A stretch of 64,000 bases of DNA from positions 10,610 through 74,609 of the forward strand of contig JANOVV010000044.1 in the NCBI GenBank assembly GCA_031417555.1, read 5' to 3'. The translations under genes were made by a program, and so were the position numbers. The notes under the pieces are model-generated. The model was not told where the DNA came from, did not search any database, and saw only the letters and a program-made list of their open reading frames with translations. The stretch is from JADKIH01 sp031417555 (GTDB lineage: Bacteria; Bacteroidota; Bacteroidia; AKYH767-A; 2013-40CM-41-45). This document shows positions 8,989-18,281 of the stretch, one piece after another (positions within the stretch are counted from its first letter, which is position 1; the number at the start of each line of letters is the position of its first letter).

Positions 8989-10355
8989 TATTTTTTCTTA
9001 TTAACCGTATTTTTTATTTTTTTGATCTTATCTCCTTCTTTCAATACGTATTTAAAAACATTTATCGTACCCGTTGCATCGCCGGTATCATCTCCAAGAA
9101 AATATATTTCATCACCAACAACTTGTATATTTGTGATATGAGCGAGTCCATATATTGTTGAATCGGCAAATGACCACACAAGCGAAGCTGAATCACATTC
9201 AGAAATAAATGGTATTAATGTGCTCTCAGGATGAGTAGTTTTTGCTCCAAACAAAAACGGGACGCCATCTATATCGAAACATTTCATAAACTGAACATCT
9301 TCAGGTGCAGGAATTGTTTTTCTTTCTTTTCCGGCTTTATCAAATCCTAAAAAGAAACTTGAAATTACAGAAATGTTATAATCGTTACATTCCCCGATGA
9401 GATAAACAGAATTCTTTTTTGCGCTAATACTAACAGCGCCGCAATCGGCAATATGTCCGTTATAAAAAATTTCCTGAAGAAGAACTCCGTTTCGATTTAA
9501 TTTCAGAAGAGGAATATCGGACCTGTTATTTACATGATTCATAAATCCGGAAACATAAATATTCATTGAATCATCCGCAGAAATAAATTGTCCGGCATCG
9601 TTTTGAGACAATACGCCATCATAGATCAATTGCCATTTTTTTCTGCCTTCACTATCATACTTTTGAACAATAATATCGGAAGTATGAGGTCCGTTATTAC
9701 TTGTGCCACATACATAAACATTGCTTGAATCGTCCGTTAAAATATTATTGGCAACATCCATTTGCCGAGTAGCGAAGCTTCTCTTCCACACAATTGAACC
9801 ATCGAATCGAAATTTAATAACCAACATATTTATTCCCGAATCGAGGGTTGTCTCATAGCCGGCTGCATAAATATCACCTTGCTTAGTAGCTGCAATTGAA
9901 GTGGCGCAATCAAATAAATGATTTTTTCCGTCATAAAGTCGATCGGCAACAGGAATACCATCCGGACTAAATTTTACTACTAAAAAATCTGCGTTATCAA
10001 CACTTGTTTTAGCCATTCCACATACCCAAACATTGCCGAAATTATCAAGGCACATATTTGTAGGGATATCATCACCATGAGAAGAATTATCAAAAATTCT
10101 TTCCCAAAGTTCCTCTCCCTTAGAATTGAATTTAATCAATACAATATTCTTTGCTGAATCTGCCACCCATGTAGTTCCCAAAACATACGTATTGCCATCA
10201 TTGTCTATTAACAAACTGTTTGACTTATTTATACTATTCAGCGAAATTTTGATATTCTGCTTCCAATCAGGAACAACTAGCTTTTGGGCATACAAATCAT
10301 TTACCGTCAACGATAATGAACAAAATATAAAAAAACTGCAAATAATGGTTTTCAT
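8988..10355 (-). CDS. Secreted beta-propeller (SBBP/delta-60-like repeat) protein
   Basis: 455 residues with a signal peptide (to about residue 23, VNDLYAQ). The body is built of repeats of about 50 residues of the type 'D-x-x-G-N-x-Y-V-x-G' followed by 'I-V-L-I-K-F-N-S-x-G-E-x-x-W', for example NDGNTYVLGTTW, LDNFGNVWVCGM and ISADDSMNIYVSGFMN. This matches SBBP or delta-60 beta-propeller repeats of Bacteroidota secreted proteins. No T9SS sorting domain is seen; the end is a lysine-rich tail. It is the first gene of the operon with the FAD oxidase and SDR. Function is unknown. Confidence 0.8.
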   Translation of the reverse strand: MKTIICSFFIFCSLSLTVNDLYAQKLVVPDWKQNIKISLNSINKSNSLLIDNDGNTYVLGTTWVADSAKNIVLIKFNSKGEELWERIFDNSSHGDDIPTNMCLDNFGNVWVCGMAKTSVDNADFLVVKFSPDGIPVADRLYDGKNHLFDCATSIAATKQGDIYAAGYETTLDSGINMLVIKFRFDGSIVWKRSFATRQMDVANNILTDDSSNVYVCGTSNNGPHTSDIIVQKYDSEGRKKWQLIYDGVLSQNDAGQFISADDSMNIYVSGFMNHVNNRSDIPLLKLNRNGVLLQEIFYNGHIADCGAVSISAKKNSVYLIGECNDYNISVISSFFLGFDKAGKERKTIPAPEDVQFMKCFDIDGVPFLFGAKTTHPESTLIPFISECDSASLVWSFADSTIYGLAHITNIQVVGDEIYFLGDDTGDATGTINVFKYVLKEGDKIKKIKNTVNKKK

Positions 10356-10615
10356 TGCCTCGGAGGTAAAAGTACATTACTTAAAACGAAGTGCAAAGTA
10401 CTATGTATTAGGTTAAAAGTATTCATTAATGAAGGTAAAACTTACGAAAATGAAAATAATAGAATGGTATTCATCATTTTGTATACATCATTAATTAATA
10501 GTCTGTTGCCTAAAGATCAAATGTTTCAGAAAAGAGGTGAATGAATATTAAAAACTTTGCTTATAGTGTATAAATGTTTGTAATAAAAACGTATTTTTAC
10601 AAAAAAATTAGAGCT

Positions 10616-10975
10616 ATGCAATTAACAGGTATTATTAAAGTAAAAAAAGACGAGCAAGCCGTAAACGATAAATTCCGGAAAAGAGAATTTGTTTTAACTG
10701 ACAATTCATCTCAATATCCTCAGCTTATAAGTTTTCAGCTGACTCAAGACAGATGTTCGATACTCGATCAAATACAAGTTGGCGATACAGTTGTCGTACA
10801 CTTCAACATTCGTGGTCGTGAATGGACAAGTCCGCAAGGAGAAGTTAAATATTTCAATACTCTTGAGGCCTGGAAGATTGATCGTAATTCTGGCGGATCT
10901 TCACAGCCTGCTGTTGAGCAATATGAAAATATGCCAAGCGCACAAGGGCAAGAAAAAGATGATCTTCCTTTTTAA
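10616..10975 (+). CDS. DUF3127 domain protein (OB-fold-like, SSB-like)
   Basis: 119 residues from the ATG at 10616. An in-frame ATG at 10574 would add 14 residues (MFVIKTYFYKKIRA), but the family begins at MQLTGIIKVKKDEQ. The body (KFRKREFVLTD, YPQLISFQLTQD, GDTVVVHFNIRGREW, YFNTLEAWKIDR) matches the Bacteroidota DUF3127 family, an OB-fold-like domain often compared to single-strand-binding proteins. The acidic end KDDLPF resembles the C-terminal tip of SSB, which recruits partner proteins. That functional link is inference. A bidirectional terminator follows at 11022. Confidence 0.85.
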   Translation: MQLTGIIKVKKDEQAVNDKFRKREFVLTDNSSQYPQLISFQLTQDRCSILDQIQVGDTVVVHFNIRGREWTSPQGEVKYFNTLEAWKIDRNSGGSSQPAVEQYENMPSAQGQEKDDLPF

Positions 10976-11021
10976 AAGGGAAATTATTGGTGTGAACCTT
11001 TAATTTTTCCGTTTGATATTC

Positions 11022-11063
11022 AAAAAACGGTAATTCGAAACTATAACGAATTACCGTTTTTTT
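11022..11063. terminator. Bidirectional rho-independent terminator
   Basis: A perfect 16-bp stem (AAAAAACGGTAATTCG paired with CGAATTACCGTTTTTT) with a 9-base loop and A/T tracts on both flanks lies between two convergent genes, the DUF3127 protein and the FKBP isomerase. It can work in both directions. The FKBP stop codon overlaps its right edge. Confidence 0.9.
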
Positions 11064-11553
11064 AATGAACGTGACCGTGGGCAAGTTCTTCCGTACTTGC
11101 TTCTCTGATATCAACTACTTCACCGGAAAAATGTAAATGATGACCGGCTAAAGGATGATTAAAATCCATTGTTACAGTCTCAGTATCAAAAGCCATTACT
11201 GTTCCGTTTAATACATTTCCTTCATTGTCATTTAATGGAAGAACTTTTCCAATTTTGAGAAGATTTAAATCAAGAACACCGTCGACTTTAAATATTTCGA
11301 TTGGTAATTTGATCACCGCTGTTTCTTCTACACTTCCATAAGCATCTTCCGATTCAATACTGAACGTAAACTTATCCCCTTTTGATTTACCATTGAGTCC
11401 TTTCTCAAAACCCGGTATCATCATACCGGAACCAAAGATAAAAGAAAGAGGGTTTTTAATATCTGCGGTTTCCACATGATGCTTTACATCTCCCGGGAGA
11501 TTACAATGTAAATCATACGTCACAGTTACTACCATATTTTTTGAAACTTGCAT
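11062..11553 (-). CDS. FKBP-type peptidyl-prolyl isomerase, SlyD-like
   Basis: 163 residues from the preferred ATG (MQVSKNMVVTV); an in-frame ATG six codons upstream would give 169. An FKBP half-domain (SFIFGSGMMIPGFEKGLNG, then FTFSIESEDAYG) flanks an insert-in-flap region (about residues 70-120), and the closing strand DFNHPLAGHHLHFSGEVVDI matches SlyD. A short His-containing tail (ELAHGHVH) recalls, in reduced form, SlyD's metal-binding tail. The expected role is cytoplasmic prolyl isomerisation and chaperoning. It is convergent with the DUF3127 gene and alone on its strand. Confidence 0.9.
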   Translation of the reverse strand: MQVSKNMVVTVTYDLHCNLPGDVKHHVETADIKNPLSFIFGSGMMIPGFEKGLNGKSKGDKFTFSIESEDAYGSVEETAVIKLPIEIFKVDGVLDLNLLKIGKVLPLNDNEGNVLNGTVMAFDTETVTMDFNHPLAGHHLHFSGEVVDIREASTEELAHGHVH

Positions 11554-11688
11554 CTTTATAATTTTTTCCAAAGATAAATTATATTTAATAAGTTGATCGG
11601 TAAATTAACTAATTTTACCCCTTAATACATTCCAAAACGTCGTAAAAATAGTGCAACTTCCTTGCAGGAATAAACCCGAAAATTCAAT

Positions 11689-12699
11689 TTGGATTCTTTA
11701 ACACATACAGTTCTTGGTGCCTGTGTCGGCGAAGCACTTGCCGGTAAAAAGTTGGGAAAACATGCCATGTTTTGGGGGGCCCTTGCAAATAATATTCCCG
11801 ATGTCGATGTAATTACTTCTTTCTGGATGAGCCAGGCCGATTCACTCCTGGCTCATAGAGGATTTACTCATTCAATACTCTTCGCTTTAGTTTTTCCTTT
11901 CATTCTTGCATTTATTCTTTCACGTTGGCATAGGAATAAACACATGCTTTTTAAAGATTGGTGGATGATTATCGCAAGCGGAATGTTTCTACACATTTTT
12001 ATTGATTCTTTAACCAGCTACGGAACGGGATGGTATGAACCCTTTAGTCATTACAGGGTTACAATGAACGTATTATTCGTAGCCGATCCCTTTTATACTA
12101 TTTCTTTGCTTATAAGCTTTGCCGCACTTCTTTTTATAAAAGGAAAAAAGAAATCAAGAAGAAAATGGACAAACTTTGGTCTATGGATAAGCACGCTTTA
12201 TATTGGATATGCTTTTATCAATAAAGCTATTATAGATAATGACTTTAAAAAAGAGTTGTCAAGGCAAAATATATCGTACACAAATTATTTCAGTACCCCA
12301 GCTCCCCTCAATAACTTTCTATGGTATTTGGTTGCTAAAAATGATACCGGTTATTTTTTGGGATACCGGTCCATGTTTGACAAAAAAAATGAAATAGATT
12401 TGAATTATCGTTCGAAGAATGAAAATTTGCTTTCAGGATTGGAAACGGATAATGATTTAATAAAATTGAAAAGATTTTCTAATGGATATTATTCTTCAGA
12501 GAAAATAAATGACACCCTTTTTCTTAACGATTTACGATTCGGGACTACCGGCGGCTGGGCGGATCCTTCAGCAGATTTTGTTTTCAGGTATTGTCTTGAA
12601 AAAGACGCAAACAATGATTTAGTTATTCAACGTGGCCGTTTCAAATCAGCCGGTAAAGATGCTTTGACGTCTTTATGGAAAAGAATATGCGGAAATTGA
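11689..12699 (+). CDS. Metal-dependent membrane hydrolase, YdjM/DUF457 family
   Basis: 336 residues starting with TTG (LDSLTHTVLGACVGEALAG); no ATG is available near the conserved start. The family's metal-binding signature is visible: DSLTHTVLG at the N terminus, NNIPDVDV, and HRGFTHSILFALV, followed by IFIDSLTSYGTGWYEPF. Four to five membrane helices span residues 50-185. The C-terminal 150 residues form a soluble domain. YdjM-like proteins are inner-membrane metal-dependent hydrolases of unclear substrate. It is a single-gene unit, convergent with the Fe-S protein downstream. Confidence 0.87.
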   Translation: MDSLTHTVLGACVGEALAGKKLGKHAMFWGALANNIPDVDVITSFWMSQADSLLAHRGFTHSILFALVFPFILAFILSRWHRNKHMLFKDWWMIIASGMFLHIFIDSLTSYGTGWYEPFSHYRVTMNVLFVADPFYTISLLISFAALLFIKGKKKSRRKWTNFGLWISTLYIGYAFINKAIIDNDFKKELSRQNISYTNYFSTPAPLNNFLWYLVAKNDTGYFLGYRSMFDKKNEIDLNYRSKNENLLSGLETDNDLIKLKRFSNGYYSSEKINDTLFLNDLRFGTTGGWADPSADFVFRYCLEKDANNDLVIQRGRFKSAGKDALTSLWKRICGN

Positions 12700-12720
12700 T
12701 TTGAGATTTTTACAAACTAT

Positions 12721-13500
12721 CTAAAGGTCCCCTGCCTGAGCAATAAGTTCTGCTATATCCAAAACTTTTACCTCATCTTCTTTGTTAAAATTCTTTACTC
12801 CGTCTGTCATCATTGTCATGCAAAAAGGACAAGCCACTGCAATGTAATCAGGATTCAATGCTAAGGCTTCTTCTGTTCTTTCAATATTGACATCCTTTTT
12901 CCCTTTCTCTGGTTCCTTAAACATTTGCGCACCTCCGGCACCACAACAAAAGCCATTCTGCCGTGACCTTTTCATTTCAGAGAAAGCACTGTCGAGTTTA
13001 GAAATTACATCCCGGGGAGCTTCATAGATATCGTTTCCGCGACCCAGATAGCATGGGTCGTGATAGGTAATTTTTTTTCCTTCAAATTTCCCACCGCTTA
13101 CTTTTAATTTACCCTGGTCTATGAGCGATTGTATCAATTGAGAGTGATGAATTACTTCATAGGTTCCTCCAAGATCAGGATACTCGTTTTTAATCGTATT
13201 AAAACAATGCGGACAAGCAGTGACAATCTTTTTAACACCATAACCATTCATTACCTGAATGTTTGTACGAGCTTGCATTTGAAATAAAAATTCATTTCCG
13301 GCACGTTTGGCAGGATCTCCGGTGCAACTTTCTTCCGTACCAAGAACAGCGAATTTTATTTCACAATGGTGAAGAATTTTGGCTACAGCACGTGTGATCT
13401 TTTGAGCCCGTTCGTCAAAACTACCGGCACAGCCAACCCAGAAAAGTATTTCAGGTGTTTCGTTTCGGGATGCGTAGTCGGAAAGGGTTTCAATTTGCAT
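12721..13500 (-). CDS. (Fe-S)-binding protein with two CCG domains (HdrB/LutA/GlpC type)
   Basis: 259 residues. Two cysteine-rich CCG-type domains are visible: the first with FWVGCAGSFDERAQ and ACPHCFNTIKNEYP, the second with YHDPCYLGRGND, NGFCCGAGGAQMF and ACPFCMTMMTDG. These bind iron-sulfur clusters and carry electrons between flavin dehydrogenases and membrane partners, as in heterodisulfide reductase HdrB and the lactate-oxidation protein LutA. The likely partner is the membrane Fe-S protein at 15874-17172 on the same strand, here separated from it by three plus-strand genes. Confidence 0.88.
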   Translation of the reverse strand: MQIETLSDYASRNETPEILFWVGCAGSFDERAQKITRAVAKILHHCEIKFAVLGTEESCTGDPAKRAGNEFLFQMQARTNIQVMNGYGVKKIVTACPHCFNTIKNEYPDLGGTYEVIHHSQLIQSLIDQGKLKVSGGKFEGKKITYHDPCYLGRGNDIYEAPRDVISKLDSAFSEMKRSRQNGFCCGAGGAQMFKEPEKGKKDVNIERTEEALALNPDYIAVACPFCMTMMTDGVKNFNKEDEVKVLDIAELIAQAGDL

Positions 13501-13759
13501 GGGGAGGGGTATGGGGAGGGGAGTAAAGATAGATGTAAAAGTTATAGACTTAATGTCGAATTGCGAAATTTGGTTTATTAAACGGGAAGATTTTAATTGA
13601 TTATTTGATTTTTTATAAATTTTATATAAAAACTCAATCCTTTCTTAAATTTAAGAGTTCAATTTGCAAATAAAAAGAATTCTAAATTTTATTTTTATTT
13701 CATTTTACCAACACATACTATTAATTAGTAATTTCATAATTCATTTAAAACTTATTACA

Positions 13760-14296
13760 ATGACAAACAAGGAATTTTTCATCAACTCATGGCAACGCGA
13801 AAGTGCGCTTACTGCCAAAGCTTTTCGTTCATTACCGAACGACTTAAGCAAACTTACTAAACAACATCATCCTAAGTTTCGTTCACCGTGGGAAATTGTA
13901 AACCACATTGGGCCGCATGCACAGGAGCTTTCTCAGGCTTTTTCAGAAGGAAAAATTAATTTAGTGAATGAAGGAAAATTTGATTTGAAAGGACCGACTA
14001 TTTATAAAAGTCCGGAAGATGCAGCAAAATCATTAGAGGAACATACAAATAAACTTATCGAGCTAGTGAATACATGCGACGACGATACCTGGATGACAAA
14101 AAAAGTTCCGGCTTACTGGGGTACTATGAAAATTTTTGAAATGCCGTTAATGCAGGTTTGTTGGGCTATGCACAATGATCTTATTCATCACCGCGGGCAG
14201 CTTTCTTCGTATTATCGCGTCATTGGTGCTACGCAACCTGAAATATATGGCCCTACTGCTGAAGTAGAAGAGGCAATGATGGCTAAGAATAATTAA
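13760..14296 (+). CDS. DinB-family protein
   Basis: 178 residues from the ATG at 13760; an upstream in-frame start at 13664 would add 32 hydrophobic residues that are probably untranslated. The sequence TNKEFFINSWQRESALTAK, then SPWEIVNHIGPHAQEL, and a C-terminal MHNDLIHHRGQLSSYYR fit the four-helix DinB/YfiT fold, with three metal-binding histidines (His in VNHIG, then His and His in DLIHHRGQ). Such proteins are putative metal-dependent enzymes, often thiol transferases. A strong terminator follows at 14314. Confidence 0.85.
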   Translation: MTNKEFFINSWQRESALTAKAFRSLPNDLSKLTKQHHPKFRSPWEIVNHIGPHAQELSQAFSEGKINLVNEGKFDLKGPTIYKSPEDAAKSLEEHTNKLIELVNTCDDDTWMTKKVPAYWGTMKIFEMPLMQVCWAMHNDLIHHRGQLSSYYRVIGATQPEIYGPTAEVEEAMMAKNN

Positions 14297-14313
14297 AATC
14301 AACTTTTGTTATG

Positions 14314-14347
14314 AAAGCAGCATCGAAGAATCGATGCTGCTTTTTTA
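14314..14347 (+). terminator. Rho-independent terminator after the DinB-family gene
   Basis: A 13-bp perfect stem (AAAGCAGCATCGA / TCGATGCTGCTTT) with a 4-base AGAA loop runs into a T6 tract, 18 bp downstream of the DinB-family stop codon. Confidence 0.93.
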
Positions 14348-14416
14348 TTTTCAAACCGGTTACATTAACCATTAGTAATTAATTTCATATATTTAACACT
14401 ACTATAAAAAGACTTC

Positions 14417-15148
14417 ATGCGTCCAAAAGAACAAATTTACAGCGATTATACAACACAGGATTTTGAAGTCTGGAAGATACTATTCAATCGGCAAATAAAA
14501 TCGTTGGAAAAAACAGTTTCTTCAGAATACCTGAAGGCATTGGAGACTATTCATTTTACAGCAAACAGAATTCCTGATTTCCGAGAGGTAAATAGAAAAT
14601 TAGCAACATTAACTGGCTGGAGTCTGGAAGTTGTTCCAAACATTTCGCCACAAAAAATTTTCTTTCAATTTCTTTCACAGAAAAAATTTACAGCAACCTG
14701 TTGGTTAAGAACACTCGAACAACTCGATTACATTGAAGAACCTGATATGTTTCATGATGTTTTCGCTCATGTGCCTTTGCTAACTAATCAATCGTACTGT
14801 AATTTTTTCAAAGGCATCAGTGAAATCGCTCTTGAACATTTCGATAATCCGAAAGCCATTGAATTAATGGGAAGAATTTACTGGTTTACGATTGAATTCG
14901 GCTTGATAAGGGAAAATAATGAACTGAAGATTTATGGGGCAGGTATTATTTCATCCGCCGGTGAAACCCGTCATTGCCTTGATCCTCTCATTCCCAAACT
15001 TGAATTCAATGTTGATACTATTCTAAATTCTGAATTCCGTACCGATATATTACAGGATAAATATTTCGTGATTGATTCGTTTGACCAATTGTATCATTCA
15101 TTACAAGAAATAAAACTATCTTTAACCACCATGATTCAGGTGGTATAA
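14417..15148 (+). CDS. phhA: Phenylalanine 4-monooxygenase (pterin-dependent aromatic amino acid hydroxylase)
   Basis: 243 residues, a single catalytic domain as in other bacterial PhhA. The core is clear: IPDFREVNRKLATLTGW, then EEPDMFHDVFAHVPLLTNQ with iron ligands His113 and His118, and YWFTIEFGLI with the third ligand Glu160; GAGIISSAGETRH follows. The enzyme hydroxylates phenylalanine to tyrosine using tetrahydropterin and O2. No pterin-carbinolamine dehydratase is adjacent. The gene has its own ATG 70 bp after a terminator, so it is probably transcribed alone. Confidence 0.93.
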   Translation: MRPKEQIYSDYTTQDFEVWKILFNRQIKSLEKTVSSEYLKALETIHFTANRIPDFREVNRKLATLTGWSLEVVPNISPQKIFFQFLSQKKFTATCWLRTLEQLDYIEEPDMFHDVFAHVPLLTNQSYCNFFKGISEIALEHFDNPKAIELMGRIYWFTIEFGLIRENNELKIYGAGIISSAGETRHCLDPLIPKLEFNVDTILNSEFRTDILQDKYFVIDSFDQLYHSLQEIKLSLTTMIQVV

Positions 15149-15233
15149 TACTATAAACTATAAATTATTCTTTTAGCGTTTCATAATTTTTAAAGAGGAA
15201 ATATCAAATCTTAACTTTAAAATACTATTATAA

Positions 15234-15785
15234 ATGAAAAGAAATATTTCAAATAATTTATCGAACAATCAAAAACTGATAAGGTCGTTATTAATATTAT
15301 TTCTCTTGCTTAATAATTCGTACTCATTTTGTAAATCAAAAAAAGAAAAATATTTAATTAGTAATTCCGGATTAAAAATTAATTTTTCCGTGGTTGATAG
15401 TGTGCGATCCGATACAATTTTTTTTTCGCACAATAAAAATAATAATTTTATTGTGCTTGATTCAATTGCTGAATATCATAATCATATACCCGGAAGAGGA
15501 GGAAGAGGATTTCTTATTGGAGCCGCTTCGGGAATAATAGCAGGCGGAATTATTGGGGCTCTTTCCGCACCAAAAACTGATTACAATTCATTTACTTCAT
15601 ATGGAACTTCTAAATTAGAAGGCGAAGCAAATATTATTGCAGGAGCATCAATTGGTTTTGCTGCTGGAGGACTTTTAGGTTGGGCTATAGGTGCAGGACA
15701 AGAATATGAAAGAGATATTGAATTCAAAACATATATTAAATCAAAAAAGCTAGAATTCTTTTATAATATCAGTCTTTACAAATAA
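15234..15785 (+). CDS. Exported protein with glycine-zipper segments, unknown function
   Basis: 183 residues. An N-terminal hydrophobic stretch (RSLLILFLLLNNSYSFCK) looks like a signal peptide or anchor. Two glycine-zipper segments follow: RGGRGFLIGAASGIIAGGIIGAL (about residues 87-109) and a second at about 138-156 with AGASIGFAAGGLLGWAIG. Glycine zippers pack into membranes and occur in outer-membrane and pore-forming proteins. A short beta-like domain lies between the signal and the first zipper. The next gene is convergent. I cannot name the family. Confidence 0.7.
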   Translation: MKRNISNNLSNNQKLIRSLLILFLLLNNSYSFCKSKKEKYLISNSGLKINFSVVDSVRSDTIFFSHNKNNNFIVLDSIAEYHNHIPGRGGRGFLIGAASGIIAGGIIGALSAPKTDYNSFTSYGTSKLEGEANIIAGASIGFAAGGLLGWAIGAGQEYERDIEFKTYIKSKKLEFFYNISLYK

Positions 15786-15873
15786 CTCATATTCCAAATA
15801 AAATAAAATTTTAAAGTAATAAAGATGACTATTTTTAGATCTGATCAAACATATTTAATTATTAACGTATTAA

Positions 15874-17172
15874 CTAATCCCTCCAATTCAACCGATCAGC
15901 CTGAGCAAATTGCCATGGCGCGCCATTGTTTTCAATTTTATTAAACATCGTGGCCAGCTCTGAAGGAACTTTGCTTTCTTCCATCACAAGATAACGCCGC
16001 ATATCTACGATGATACTAAGAGGATCAATATTAATCGGACAAGCTTGAACACAAGCATTACAACTAGTACATGCCCAAAGTTCTTCTTCAGTGATATAAT
16101 TCAAAAGTGATTTATCATCTTTAAAATCTTTCCCGCTTTTATCAATTCCTCTTCCGACTTCTTCCAAACGATCACGGGTATCCATCATTATCTTTCGTGG
16201 CGATAATAATTTGCCTGTTTGATTGGCCGGACATTCAGATGTACATCTTCCACATTCGGTACAGGAATAAGAATCCATCAATTGTTTCCATGTGAGATCG
16301 TAAATATCTTTCGCTCCGAATTTTTGCAACTCACCTTCAATTGCCGGAGGAACATTTGCGGATGGATCAAGCATAAGTAAAACCTCACGTGATACATTTT
16401 CCATTTCATTAAACTTTCCTTTTTTATCAAGATTCGAATACCATGTATTTGGAAAAGCAAGAAGAATATGGAAATGTTTTGAATATGGAATATAATTTAA
16501 GAAAGCAAGAATACCTACTATATGAAACCACCAACAAATTCGCTCTATCATCATTAATGATTCTGACGACATCGATGAAAACCAATTTGCAAAATAGACA
16601 CTAACAGGAAAAGATCCGGCAGAAATGTAATGTTCAAAACCCCTGCCTTGCAAAACAGAATCGGCAGCATTCATTGTTATGAAAGCTGTCATTAAAAGTA
16701 TTTCAGTGATAAGGATAATATTAGCGTCTGTACGCGGCCACTTCGTGAGTTCCGGCATACGAAACCGTTTCAGCTTTATAACATTTCTCCGGATAAGAAA
16801 GATTACACAGGCAACCCAGACAAGGAGAGCCAGAACCTCAAAACTTGCGATAAGAAAATTATACAAAGATCCAGCGAATGAAAAAATTCTATGAGTGCCA
16901 GCAATACCATCAATGAGAATTTCTAAAACTTCAATATTGATAATTACAAATCCGGCATAAACAAAAATATGCATAATTCCGGCTATGGGACGAGCTACCA
17001 TCTTAGATTGACCTAAGGCAACTTTAATCATTGTCAACCACCGTTCAGATTTTCGGTCACTACGATTGACCTCCCTGCCTAAACGAATATTTCTTATAAC
17101 TTTCCTTACGTTAACGGTAAAAAGCCACGTAGAAAAAGCAAGAACTAAAAAGAAAACTATCTGTTGAAACAT
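15874..17172 (-). CDS. Membrane (Fe-S)-binding protein, HdrC/DUF3483-like
   Basis: 432 residues. The N-terminal half has about five membrane helices (VFFLVLAFSTWLF, IMHIFVYAGFVIINIEVL, FLIASFEVLALLVWVACVIF, then IILITEILLMTAFITM and ICWWFHIVGILAFL). The C-terminal half carries two 4Fe-4S motifs: CTECGRCTSECPANQ and CTSCNACVQACPINID. This is the membrane ferredoxin half of an HdrBC-like electron-transfer pair; the CCG-domain protein at 12721 is the expected HdrB-like partner. It is downstream of the MlaD gene (65-bp gap). Confidence 0.87.
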   Translation of the reverse strand: MFQQIVFFLVLAFSTWLFTVNVRKVIRNIRLGREVNRSDRKSERWLTMIKVALGQSKMVARPIAGIMHIFVYAGFVIINIEVLEILIDGIAGTHRIFSFAGSLYNFLIASFEVLALLVWVACVIFLIRRNVIKLKRFRMPELTKWPRTDANIILITEILLMTAFITMNAADSVLQGRGFEHYISAGSFPVSVYFANWFSSMSSESLMMIERICWWFHIVGILAFLNYIPYSKHFHILLAFPNTWYSNLDKKGKFNEMENVSREVLLMLDPSANVPPAIEGELQKFGAKDIYDLTWKQLMDSYSCTECGRCTSECPANQTGKLLSPRKIMMDTRDRLEEVGRGIDKSGKDFKDDKSLLNYITEEELWACTSCNACVQACPINIDPLSIIVDMRRYLVMEESKVPSELATMFNKIENNGAPWQFAQADRLNWRD

Positions 17173-17237
17173 TTATCCTGAATCTGTAATTGATACAAAG
17201 TAAAAAATAAATTTTTTTGTGATAATAGAACGAAGGT

Positions 17238-18197
17238 TTACTTTTTCCCAAATGATATCACAGAGAATTTTAAATACCTGCCCGGGTTTAAACGAAAGTC
17301 TGACAGAAGTGCATTTAACTCATGAGCACTTGTATTAAGGTTCGTATAAAGACTGTCGTTATTGGCAAGCTGCCCCAGAGAACCCTCACCTTTATTAACT
17401 TTTTGCATAATACCTGCAGTTTGTTCTAATGTCTTTTTTGTATTTTCCAGTGTCTGAGAAATGTTAGACCTGGCAATCGTGTCCGAGATGGCTGAAAAAT
17501 TATCTATCATCAGGGTAATTTTTTCATTATTATTTTTCAGATTCGATGTAATTGATTCGAGATTCCCAAAAATTGTTTTTAACCTGCCTTTACTTGCCAA
17601 AGCAGTATCTAAATTACCTGCAATATTTTCTATTGAAGTAAGTGAGTGAGAAATACTTTCAAAAGATTTTTTAAGATTGCCTTTGGTGCGGTCATTGAAA
17701 ACTTCTCTTATCACAAGAAGAACAGAATCCATCGAAGAAAGAAGACTCTCTGCTTTAGCTTTAATTGGAGCAACCTGTGCACTCACTTCATCAGGTAAGC
17801 TTTTCTGAATACCGGCATTAAGAGTATCGCCATCTTTCAGTTCTTCCTTTTCATCACTCAATAAAATTCGTATTCCCTTTGACCCTAAAATATCTACACT
17901 AAAAATCTGCGCTGTTGATTTTACCGGTATGTGGACTTTATTCGTAATGTGCATACTAACGACTATTCGTCCGCTTCTATCATCAAGTAGTTTTAAATTA
18001 CGAATCAAACCCACTTTCATTCCATTCACCGAAACCGGATTGGAGGCTGCAAGTCCTTCTACCTGACTATAAACAGCATACACAAGTTTCTCATTAGAAA
18101 AAAAATCTTTACCCTTTAAATAATTCACTCCCCAAAATAACAAGGCAATTCCTATTGTGACGACTAATCCTATTTTTACTTCTTTGGAAAGTTTCAT
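17238..18197 (-). CDS. MlaD/MCE-domain lipid transport protein
   Basis: 319 residues. One N-terminal membrane anchor (VKIGLVVTIGIALLFWGVNYL) is followed by an MCE/MlaD beta-barrel domain at about 35-120 (VYAVYSQVEGLAASNPVSVN, GMKVGLIRNLKLL, ILGSKGIRILLSDEKEELKDGD). The rest is a long amphipathic helical region (170-290) like the needle-forming helices of MCE proteins, rich in Ser, Asn and Leu. MlaD-type proteins move phospholipid between inner and outer membrane, usually with a permease and ATPase, which are not adjacent here. It lies in the same strand run as the amidase. Confidence 0.9.
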   Translation of the reverse strand: MKLSKEVKIGLVVTIGIALLFWGVNYLKGKDFFSNEKLVYAVYSQVEGLAASNPVSVNGMKVGLIRNLKLLDDRSGRIVVSMHITNKVHIPVKSTAQIFSVDILGSKGIRILLSDEKEELKDGDTLNAGIQKSLPDEVSAQVAPIKAKAESLLSSMDSVLLVIREVFNDRTKGNLKKSFESISHSLTSIENIAGNLDTALASKGRLKTIFGNLESITSNLKNNNEKITLMIDNFSAISDTIARSNISQTLENTKKTLEQTAGIMQKVNKGEGSLGQLANNDSLYTNLNTSAHELNALLSDFRLNPGRYLKFSVISFGKK

Positions 18198-18281
18198 AAA
18201 TTATTTAACTATTAAGCAATTTCCTTTTTTATTAATCAGTATTTGTTGTAAAGTTCCTAAAAGTATAAATTTTCCTTCAAA

